Origin: Methanobacteriota archaeon
GTDB taxonomy: Archaea; Thermoplasmatota; Thermoplasmata; RBG-16-68-12
DNA length: 5,296 nt
Assembly (NCBI GenBank): GCA_005879015.1
Contig: VBMC01000126.1
Span: 1 to 5,296 of the forward strand
Direction of reading: 5' to 3'
The number at the start of each line of letters is the position of its first letter. Within the stretch, counting starts at the first letter, position 1. The position numbers were made by a program, and so were the translations under genes. The notes beneath the pieces were generated by a model. It was not told where the DNA came from and did no database searches. It saw nothing but the letters and a program-made list of their open reading frames with translations. Positions 1 through 4,765 of the stretch are shown here, piece after piece.

Positions 1-1109
1 AGGTTCAGCCTCAGTTCGTCGGCGAGGGTGGGTCCGTTCGAGTTCTGGAACCCCGGAATGATGCCGGGCGGGATACCCGTCAGAAGGATCGCGATCAGAT
101 CGTCGCGAGACGCGCCGGATGCCGAGAGGGCCGCCAGGTTGGGGAAGACGCCCGGATACAGGATCGGCAGGAGGGCTTGGAGTTGGGGATGGGCATAGTC
201 ATCGCGGAACCGCACATCGCCCTCAGGCGGCGTGCTGTTCCATCGATCCTTCTCGCCCCGTTCGATGACCACTTCGTTGATAAGAGGCTCGCCGAGACGG
301 GAGACTTGGACCCAGGGACCCGTCTCCACGGTTCGACCGTGCTTCTCCCGGACCAGCCCCTTCCGTCGCCTCGCGGCGGACCACACGCCGATCACGGAGC
401 GAGGATCGCCGGGGTCCGTGGGATTGAACCCGCCCTGCGTCAGGTCCGTCTTGGGGACTTGGATCGCGATGGTGTGGACATTGAAGCCTTTCGTGCCGTT
501 CACGCCGGGGGCGGCCGGTGTCGGGATCAGATGGAGGTTCTGGAACGGACGCAGGGCCCCGAGGTCGAAGATGGAGCCCAGATCGACGTAGAACCCTTCG
601 CCCCGCTGCCCCGCGAACGTCTTCACACCAGCCCCGAGATCCTGCACCGCGGCACTCGCTAAGGATGCGTAGTCCGGGGTGGACCGCGGTCCAATCCGAA
701 CCGGAGGGGTTGGCAGGTCCGACCCGAGGACCTTGCGTTGGCCTTCATCCCGGTCGCCTTGGATCCGAGTGACCGTGTACGACTGACGCACGTTCCAATT
801 CGGGTCCGTAAGGGAAGAGATAGGTCCCGTATTGTACAGGAAGGTGCCCGGATTTTGCACGACCGTCTTGAAACGGAATTGGTACACGACGTCCTCTTCG
901 CCGTCTCCGTCGTTGTCGATCAGGATTTCATAGAGGACCTCGTCGCCGAATTGGAAGAAGTTCGGACCGCCCGCGGGTTCCTCCAGCGGGATGAAGTTCG
1001 CGAGGAGCGTGACCTTCGACGTGTCCGCGGGATCGACGAACGCGTACAGGTCCGTGTTGTCCGCGACGGGATCCTTCGAGATCGCCGGCGCTTCGCGGTG
1101 GGATGACAT
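1..1109 (-). CDS. DUF4331 domain protein, C-terminus cut by window edge
   Basis: I translated this frame by hand from ATG at 1109 to the left edge: 369 codons with no stop. It begins MSSHREAPAISKDP and continues DNTDLYAF (residues 17-24), which is the hallmark N-terminus of the DUF4331 family. Further family-like blocks are ILIDNDGDGEED (62-73, an Asp-rich possible metal-binding loop), GEGFYVDLGSIFDL (170-183), GFNVHTIAIQVPK (208-220), VQVSRLGEPLINEVVI (267-282) and LTGIPPGIIPGF (343-354). From memory the family runs to roughly 450-500 residues, so perhaps 60-110 are missing on the left. The biochemical role is unknown; members are usually predicted to be exported, yet no signal peptide precedes the domain here. 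The start lies six bases after the stop of the upstream Tat-signal gene, and a GGGTGATC sequence overlapping that stop can act as ribosome binding site, so translational coupling is likely. The family call is strong; function is open. Confidence 0.93.
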   Translation of the reverse strand, partial: MSSHREAPAISKDPVADNTDLYAFVDPADTSKVTLLANFIPLEEPAGGPNFFQFGDEVLYEILIDNDGDGEEDVVYQFRFKTVVQNPGTFLYNTGPISSLTDPNWNVRQSYTVTRIQGDRDEGQRKVLGSDLPTPPVRIGPRSTPDYASLASAAVQDLGAGVKTFAGQRGEGFYVDLGSIFDLGALRPFQNLHLIPTPAAPGVNGTKGFNVHTIAIQVPKTDLTQGGFNPTDPGDPRSVIGVWSAARRRKGLVREKHGRTVETGPWVQVSRLGEPLINEVVIERGEKDRWNSTPPEGDVRFRDDYAHPQLQALLPILYPGVFPNLAALSASGASRDDLIAILLTGIPPGIIPGFQNSNGPTLADELRLN

Positions 1110-1115
1110 GGGAGA

Positions 1116-1394
1116 TCACCCGCGCGTGTACAGGAGAAGCCGAGACGCGAGGCTCATGTCTTTCGTCACAATCTCCTTCGTGCCCCACATCACCACGACG
1201 GTCCCGGTCGATGCGTCCTTCACGTAGGCCATCAGAGGCACTCCCGCCTCGCCCAACGAAGTGTCGGCGCCGACGTTTTCAGTCAGGCCCAGTACGCTCG
1301 GGGCGGCGGCAAGGGCACCAACCGTTGCGGCACCCATCGCTGCGTTTCGCAGGAAGTTTCTTCGTGACATCTTGTTCTTCAGTTCGTCCGCCAT
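1116..1394 (-). CDS. Small Tat-signal protein, unknown function (92 aa)
   Basis: The protein starts MADELKNKMSRRNFLRNAAM. Residues 10-15 (SRRNFL) match the twin-arginine motif S/T-R-R-x-F-L, followed by an Ala/Gly-rich weakly hydrophobic stretch (about 18-36, ending APSVLG), so export of a folded protein by the Tat pathway is predicted. After the signal only about 50 residues remain; they contain VPLMAYVKD and TVVVMWGTKEIVTKD, which read as a short beta-rich module ending with a basic, leucine-rich tail. I chose ATG 1394 because GAGGGGA (1401-1407) is a well-placed Shine-Dalgarno. The frame is open further upstream to a TTG at 1535, but that stretch has no good ribosome site and would push the Tat motif about 47 residues inward. 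It is followed after six bases by the DUF4331 gene and most likely forms a two-gene operon with it. I do not recognise the mature domain. Confidence 0.88.
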   Translation of the reverse strand: MADELKNKMSRRNFLRNAAMGAATVGALAAAPSVLGLTENVGADTSLGEAGVPLMAYVKDASTGTVVVMWGTKEIVTKDMSLASRLLLYTRG

Positions 1395-1470
1395 GTCGAT
1401 TCCCCTCTGAGGGATGAGATGGACAACTCGGTCCCACCCTGTCCTTCTCCCCGGGCGAAGCGATGCTCCA

Positions 1471-1477
1471 CGTATTT
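1471..1477 (-). promoter_or_regulatory. Candidate TATA element of the Tat-DUF4331 unit
   Basis: The minus strand reads GACGAAATACGTGG here. The A/T core AAATACG is the only A/T-rich hexamer in the right range upstream of the ATG at 1394. Archaeal transcription starts about 25 bases downstream of TATA, which would put the start near 1448 and leave a leader of about 54 bases holding the Shine-Dalgarno. The match to a canonical archaeal TATA box is only moderate, so this is an inference from position and composition. Confidence 0.4.
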
Positions 1478-1484
1478 CGTCATG

Positions 1485-1503
1485 TGTAACGGCCAATGTT
1501 ACA
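1485..1503 (-). promoter_or_regulatory. TGTAAC-N7-GTTACA inverted repeat, candidate operator
   Basis: The 19-bp site has perfect six-base arms, TGTAAC and GTTACA, separated by seven bases. It lies just upstream of the TATA-like element of the Tat-signal gene, where a bound dimer would be positioned to help recruit the basal factors TBP and TFB rather than to block them. A related arrangement occurs at the trmB promoter (2695-2713). Binding by the neighbouring TrmB-family protein is an inference; the known Thermococcus TrmB site has a different sequence, but subfamilies differ in specificity. Confidence 0.5.
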
Positions 1504-1635
1504 ACCGTTGGGTCCTTTCGATTGAGGTCCGCCAACGTCGAGTTCGGATCATCATATCCGGTGAATCACGGTCCCAACTTGGGAGAGTCTCTCATGTCGA
1601 CTTCCAGGCGCCAGACCGAATTTCTCCGAGGGGGA

Positions 1636-1911
1636 CTACACACATCGCGCTTGGATTGTGACATTGGCCCCATCCGCCGTCTTGCTCTCGACCCCAGTGT
1701 TCGTATCGGATCAGGCGGCCGTGGCAACGACGACGGGACCGTCGAGATCGTGCACCTGCTCGCTGCGGGGGAATTGGCCCGCCCCGTGTTCGCTGGCCTC
1801 CGGTTCCGACAACGGTCCGCCAGAATCCGAAGTCACGATCAGTGTGAGAACGGCAATCAGTGTGGACGGAGCTGCTGCAGTCGCTCGACCGCGGGTATCC
1901 CTGTTCCCCAT
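1636..1911 (-). pseudogene. Possible decayed small secreted-protein ORF after trmB
   Basis: Read on the minus strand from the ATG at 1911, which overlaps the end of trmB by 55 bases, the frame gives a hydrophobic stretch (TLIAVLTLIVTS) followed by an acidic, polar region and then a TGA at 1711-1713. Beyond that TGA the same frame stays open for 24 more codons with coding-like composition (TGVESKTADGANVTIQ) before TAG at 1636-1638. About 35 of the 48 codons I counted between the trmB stop and the TGA end in G or C, which is lower than I would expect of a real gene here. It may be a broken gene, a very short secreted peptide, or chance in GC-rich DNA. No good ribosome binding site supports the start. 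Confidence 0.15.
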
Positions 1912-2669
1912 GCCTTCTCGAAGAACTCCAGGTGGGCCTTCACGAAATCAGGGCTGTTCGTCCACAACGCGGTCTCTCCGTCCCCTCGGATGGTGCGCTC
2001 GTCCTGGATCAGGAAGGCGAGGATTGACATGCGGTCCGCGATGATGAAACGAGCGCGTTGTCGTTCGACGTGGCGAAGGGGAACATTCGCCGCAACACGG
2101 GTCATGAGGGCGGCGTTTGATTCGTTGATGTCCGTGACGAGCCGCGGCTGCACTCCCCGGTGCATGGAGGCCAAGAGGGCCTCGTTGATCCCCGCACGAT
2201 AGGACCGTTGCAGTCCCTTCGTCGTCGTGAACGCAAGGACTTCCTCCTTGGCGCCCGCCACGAACTCCCGAATCGTGCGGTAGATTTGCCCGCGGCCTTT
2301 GATCACCTGGAGGCGGACGGAAGGACGATCGCGCGTACGACCGGACAAGCGCGGCCACGCCTCGAGGAGCGTCTTTCGGACTTCGTCCATCTTCTCCAGC
2401 TCGGAACGCTTCTCTTCCGCGATCATGTCGAAGACGTCGTTGAGGGCACGCGCGGAATACCGGCGAGGCCGATCCAACGTCACCTCGACGAGGCCCCGGG
2501 CCTCGAGGCCGCCAAGGGCGCGGTACGTCTGGACGCGGTTCACGCCGCTCACGCGGGCGACCTCCCTCGCGGTCACCGCCCCGGCCCGAGACAGGTTCAC
2601 GAACACGAGGGCTTCGTACCGGCCGAGACCCACCCGCTCGAGGGCTTCCGTGGCCTCGGTCAGTTTCAT
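1857..2669 (-). CDS. TrmB-family HTH transcriptional regulator
   Basis: This 270-residue protein opens with a TrmB-type winged helix domain: LGRYEALVFVNL (15-26), AVTAREVARVSGV (31-43), a recognition helix around NRVQTYRALGGLEARGL (44-60), and a wing near VTLDRPRRY (63-71). A charged, probably coiled-coil helix follows (about 77-104) and should mediate dimerisation. The rest (about 115-256) resembles the phospholipase D-like effector fold common in short TrmB relatives, with KEEVLAFTTTKGL (141-153), a strand/helix repeat to IIADRMSILAFLI (209-221), and the typical ending ALWTNSPDFVKAHLEFFEKAW (234-254). It lacks the extra C-terminal sugar-binding domain of Thermococcus TrmB, so its ligand cannot be named. 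The ATG at 2669 is supported by domain position; transcription probably starts almost at the ATG. It stands alone, downstream of a membrane protein gene that ends in a terminator and upstream of the Tat-DUF4331 unit, a plausible target. Confidence 0.93.
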   Translation of the reverse strand: MKLTEATEALERVGLGRYEALVFVNLSRAGAVTAREVARVSGVNRVQTYRALGGLEARGLVEVTLDRPRRYSARALNDVFDMIAEEKRSELEKMDEVRKTLLEAWPRLSGRTRDRPSVRLQVIKGRGQIYRTIREFVAGAKEEVLAFTTTKGLQRSYRAGINEALLASMHRGVQPRLVTDINESNAALMTRVAANVPLRHVERQRARFIIADRMSILAFLIQDERTIRGDGETALWTNSPDFVKAHLEFFEKAWGTGIPAVERLQQLRPH

Positions 2670-2694
2670 CTCCCCGAGGATGTGAACCCGGCGC

Positions 2695-2713
2695 TATTAA
2701 CTCCGTTGTTACA
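2695..2713 (-). promoter_or_regulatory. trmB promoter with TGTAAC half-site (possible autoregulation)
   Basis: On the minus strand the sequence reads TGTAACAACGGAGTTAATA. GTTAATA (2701-2695) is a good archaeal TATA-like element about 26-28 bases before the ATG at 2669, which predicts a leaderless or near-leaderless mRNA. Directly upstream is TGTAACA, identical in seven bases to one half of the palindrome before the Tat-signal gene. The opposite half, GTTAAT, is degenerate, spaced one base closer, and is itself the TATA element. A protein bound to both halves would therefore cover TATA and repress. The promoter call is fair; the operator role is inferred. Confidence 0.5.
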
Positions 2714-2770
2714 CACAGCCCCCTGTCGACGGCAAGGGTTCTTTTCTCGCGGGGACCGTCGAGTTTGCAT

Positions 2771-2782
2771 CGGATGCATCCG
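2771..2782. repeat. Perfect 12-bp palindrome with overlapping inverted repeat
   Basis: CGGATGCATCCG is its own reverse complement. It overlaps a second inverted repeat, TGCATC-G-GATGCA, at 2766-2778, so the GATGCA unit occurs in two registers. The site lies between the terminator of the membrane protein gene and the trmB promoter, outside any gene. It could be a protein binding site; no role is shown. Confidence 0.35.
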
Positions 2783-2809
2783 TCGGGAGTCGTGACGAAC
2801 GCTTTCAGC

Positions 2810-2839
2810 GGAGAAGGAAAGGAAAGGAAAAGAAAAAGA
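2810..2839 (-). terminator. U-rich archaeal-type transcription terminator
   Basis: On the minus strand this is an unbroken run of 30 pyrimidines, 19 of them T, beginning 20 bases after the TGA (2860-2862) of the membrane protein gene. It contains T5 and T4 runs, then repeated TTTCC units. Archaeal termination relies on U-rich tracts without a required hairpin, helped by the aCPSF1/FttA factor, so this placement fits well. On the plus strand the same run is a GGAAA-type purine repeat with no evident role there. Confidence 0.65.
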
Positions 2840-2859
2840 CGCAGCCTAGCGCCGTCCGA

Positions 2860-3234
2860 TCAGCGGGTCGACGCGAGGCTCCAGACGGCTCCGGCGAGGA
2901 GGAGTAGGCCTGCAAACAGGCCCAACTGCGTCGCCACGAGGACCACCAACGCCAAGCCGGCGATGGCGGCCACGATGGAGCCGTTCTGCACGTTCTGCTT
3001 CGACACGGCGTAGCCGATCATGCCGACGATCCCGAACAGGACGAGATACGCCTCGTTCGGAGTCGCCGCCACGATCTTCGAGGCCGCGGACGCGTCGAAG
3101 ACATACGTCAGGATGCCGACGAGCAACGCCACGATCGAACCGAGGACCACTGGGACCTGGTACGTCGGGGTGTGCGAGAGTTCGCGCCACGACTGGCCGA
3201 ACCCGGCCCCTGACTTCGTGCGGGTCGCTTCCAT
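2860..3234 (-). CDS. Four-helix membrane protein of unknown function (124 aa)
   Basis: The N-terminal 25 residues are polar and basic (MEATRTKSG...SWRELSHTPTYQ) and likely cytoplasmic. They are followed by four hydrophobic segments: about 28-45 (VVLGSIVALLVGILTYVF), 62-77 (AYLVLFGIVGMIGYAV), 86-101 (SIVAAIAGLALVVLVA) and 104-120 (LGLFAGLLLLAGAVWSL). A short polar loop, SKQNVQNG (78-85), separates the second and third, and the protein ends four residues after the last helix. I recognise no catalytic or binding motif. ATG 3234 was chosen because a near-perfect Shine-Dalgarno, AGGAGGTG (3243-3250), stands eight bases upstream; the longer open frame above it has no such site. Such a strong ribosome site suggests high translation. 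The gene follows galU on the same strand after 210 bases containing a marked inverted repeat, so it probably has its own promoter, and it ends at a U-rich terminator. Confidence 0.85.
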   Translation of the reverse strand: MEATRTKSGAGFGQSWRELSHTPTYQVPVVLGSIVALLVGILTYVFDASAASKIVAATPNEAYLVLFGIVGMIGYAVSKQNVQNGSIVAAIAGLALVVLVATQLGLFAGLLLLAGAVWSLASTR

Positions 3235-3282
3235 GGTGCTTTCACCTCCTAGGCTCCGGCCTCCGATGTCAGGGCATATGGG

Positions 3283-3320
3283 TATTGGGACGATTTTCGA
3301 ACCGCGGCATCGTCCCGATA
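3283..3320. repeat. 12-bp inverted repeat upstream of the membrane protein gene
   Basis: Left arm TATTGGGACGAT (3283-3294) and right arm ATCGTCCCGATA (3309-3320) pair at 11 of 12 positions around a 14-base centre that itself contains TTCGAA. In a plus-strand RNA the odd position is a U-G wobble, so the stem would pair throughout; in a minus-strand RNA it is a C-A mismatch. The repeat ends 49 bases before the ATG at 3234 and its left arm overlaps a weak TATA-like AATA (minus strand), so an operator for a dimeric regulator is the simplest reading. It could instead be an RNA hairpin in the galU 3' region. Confidence 0.55.
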
Positions 3321-3407
3321 AGGATGATGTGGCTCGGACTGTCACGAAAGCTACTACTATCCCTGGGAGCGAAGATGCTGTTCCCACCGGAATCGGCATC
3401 CCTGAGC

Positions 3408-3412
3408 AAAAA
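3408..3412 (-). terminator. Weak U-tract after the nucleotidyltransferase gene
   Basis: The minus strand has T5 (context CCATTTTTGCTC) about 33 bases after the TAG of the nucleotidyltransferase gene. It is short and isolated, so it is at best a minor termination site; readthrough into the membrane protein gene cannot be excluded. Confidence 0.2.
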
Positions 3413-3444
3413 TGGTGAACATTGGCCGCGACACGTTTCGCTTC

Positions 3445-4545
3445 CTACGACGACGGACCTTCCGCTCGGTGGGGGGTGCTAACAGGCGGCACTTCGATCA
3501 TGACCGGGACGAGGGGCGGAAGCGACCCGTTTTCTGTCGAGGCGTTGCCTTCGATGGAATTCGGATTCTGCATCCCGCCCACGGCCACCGAGGCCTCCGA
3601 ATCTCCCGCGTCGACGTCCTTGCCGCCCGCATGTTGCATCGTGAGGCGCAGGGCCTGGATCATGGTCTCTGGGCTGCCCAAGTCCAACATGATCTCGTCG
3701 GGCCTCAGCAGGACCCCGATGACGGGTTGCCCGATCGAGGCGAGTCGCTGAATCGCGTCCGTCAACTGCAATTCTCCGTCCCTTCCTGGCCCGATGTCCG
3801 AGAGCGCGGTGAAGATGTCCTCCGAGAAGACATAGACGGGCATGATCGCGTGATTGCTCCGCGGTCTCTCCGGCTTCTCGACCGCGGACGTGACCCGGAG
3901 GATGCCTGGCTCCAATGCGTCGCCCTCGACCACGCCATAGGAACGGGGATGGGGCACGTCCCGCAGCAGGACCGTGGCCGCCCCATGGTATTTCCGATGC
4001 GCCCGGGCGAGTCGCGACAGGTAATCGTCTCCGTTGGAGAGGATGAACGTGTCCGCCGCCTGCACGAGGAAGGGACCCTTGATCACGGTCCGCCCGCGGA
4101 GGACCGCGTCCCCGAAGCCGAGCGGTTCCGTTTGATTCAAGAACACGAGGTTCGACGATCGGATCTTCGCGTACAGTTCGGACATGCTCGCGGGGCTCTT
4201 CCCCTTCTTCTTCAGGAATTCCAAGAATCCCGAGTCTGGGGAGAAGTGGTCCTCGATCGCGCGCTTTCCCCTTCCCACGACGAAGTAGAAATTCCGGACT
4301 CCCGCCCCGTACAGTTGCTCGAAGATCGCCTGCACCAAGGGCTTCAACTGGAGGGCATCGTCCCCGTCGTGGCCGATGATCGGCAGCATCTCCTTCGGGA
4401 TTTCCTTGGAGAAAGGAAGGAGTCGGGTCCCGATCCCGCCCGCGGTGATCAACGCGGGATACGACTCGAGGTTGGCCGGAGACGCGTCGTCAGTCGAACG
4501 CGTCGATATCCGATTTGATAATATGACTATATTCTCCACTCCCAC
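3445..4545 (-). CDS. GalU-type sugar-1-phosphate nucleotidylyltransferase
   Basis: This 366-residue protein is expected to join a nucleoside triphosphate (UTP in GalU) to a sugar 1-phosphate, releasing pyrophosphate, for nucleotide-sugar supply. Visible motifs in order: the nucleotide loop ITAGGIGTRLLP (33-44), PKEMLPI (50-56), VVGRGKRAIEDHF (89-101), QTEPLGFGDAVL (138-149), an AD in place of GalU PDD (164-165), SYGVVEG (202-208), VEKP (222-225), GELQLTDAI (257-265) and LDLGSPE (287-293) with the second metal-binding Asp. GalU enzymes are near 290-300 residues; this one has about 28 extra residues at the N-terminus and a polar, Gly/Ser/Pro-rich C-terminal tail (about 305-366) that looks disordered. 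The start is GTG at 4545, set by AGGAGG (4554-4559) eight bases upstream. The first dozen codons are unusually A/T-rich (three ATA, TTA, AAT). The divergent epimerase neighbour supports a glycan role. UTP-glucose specificity is not proven; another NTP or sugar is possible. Confidence 0.9.
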   Translation of the reverse strand: MGVENIVILSNRISTRSTDDASPANLESYPALITAGGIGTRLLPFSKEIPKEMLPIIGHDGDDALQLKPLVQAIFEQLYGAGVRNFYFVVGRGKRAIEDHFSPDSGFLEFLKKKGKSPASMSELYAKIRSSNLVFLNQTEPLGFGDAVLRGRTVIKGPFLVQAADTFILSNGDDYLSRLARAHRKYHGAATVLLRDVPHPRSYGVVEGDALEPGILRVTSAVEKPERPRSNHAIMPVYVFSEDIFTALSDIGPGRDGELQLTDAIQRLASIGQPVIGVLLRPDEIMLDLGSPETMIQALRLTMQHAGGKDVDAGDSEASVAVGGMQNPNSIEGNASTENGSLPPLVPVMIEVPPVSTPHRAEGPSS

Positions 4546-4553
4546 TTTTTGAA

Positions 4554-4570
4554 CCTCCTCATCAGGGAGG
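4554..4570 (-). promoter_or_regulatory. Ribosome binding site of the nucleotidyltransferase, with masking stem
   Basis: In the mRNA the order is CCUCC-CUGAUGA-GGAGG: the Shine-Dalgarno AGGAGG serving the GTG start can pair with a CCTCC lying seven bases upstream, giving five G-C/U-A pairs closed on a seven-base loop. The Shine-Dalgarno settles the unusual GTG start. Whether the stem forms and limits translation is inference. Confidence 0.5.
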
Positions 4571-4600
4571 CGCGCTACGTCAACGCCTTGTTTTCAACTT

Positions 4601-4611
4601 GGATAAAAAAT
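4601..4611 (-). promoter_or_regulatory. Candidate TATA element in the divergent intergenic region
   Basis: The minus strand reads ATTTTTTATCC, the most A/T-rich stretch of the 220-bp divergent region. It lies about 60 bases before the GTG at 4545, predicting a transcription start near 4580 and a leader of about 35 bases carrying the Shine-Dalgarno. On the plus strand the same element (GGATAAAAAAT) is about 155 bases before the epimerase start and could serve it only with a long leader; a weaker plus-strand candidate, CATTACATT, lies near 4717-4725. Confidence 0.4.
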
Positions 4612-4765
4612 GGAATTCGCGTTGCGTTGTGACCACATCCGAATACGCGAAGACATGACCCATGCCCTGCTCCCCGGGGGGAACGGGTTCCGATGCGACC
4701 ACGAATCTCGCTTGCCATTACATTCGCTTTCGAGACAATCGCGAGCTGTTAACGGAGGAAGGGGC

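Larger units (their letters stand above)
1395..1856. other. 462-bp intergenic region between trmB and the Tat-DUF4331 unit
   Basis: No convincing gene fills this gap. Its left part (about 1395-1505) holds the leader, a TATA-like element and a palindrome for the minus-strand Tat-signal gene. The part from about 1560 to 1640 shows nothing I can name. From 1855 down to 1636 the minus strand has a weak coding-like trace broken by an in-frame TGA (reported separately). No U-rich tract follows the trmB stop, so where its transcript ends is unclear. Confidence 0.6.

Noticed and set aside
177..662. Plus-strand open frame of 161 codons
   Set aside because: Antisense to the DUF4331 gene, whose conserved blocks are on the minus strand throughout; no recognisable domain here.
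1395..1535. 47-residue N-terminal extension of the Tat-signal protein from a TTG
   Set aside because: It would bury the twin-arginine motif, has no Shine-Dalgarno, and covers the likely promoter and palindrome. ATG 1394 has a good ribosome site.
1414..2202. Plus-strand open frame of 262 codons across the trmB end and the intergenic gap
   Set aside because: Arg/Ser/Cys-rich shadow translation, half of it antisense to trmB, with no ribosome site or domain.
3235..3399. 55-residue N-terminal extension of the four-helix membrane protein
   Set aside because: The near-consensus ribosome site lies inside it, directly before ATG 3234, and the extension covers the inverted repeat and probable promoter.
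3412..4518. Plus-strand open frame of 368 codons
   Set aside because: It lies opposite the GalU-type gene almost end to end. The minus strand has the full set of family motifs and a ribosome site; this frame has an Arg/Asp/Gly-biased composition typical of antisense frames in GC-rich genes.
4610..4765. In-frame 52-residue extension of the epimerase from ATG 4610
   Set aside because: The family begins within a few residues of the Rossmann GxxGxxG motif, ATG 4766 has a strong purine-rich ribosome site, and the extension reads as noncoding, though the absence of stops is notable.
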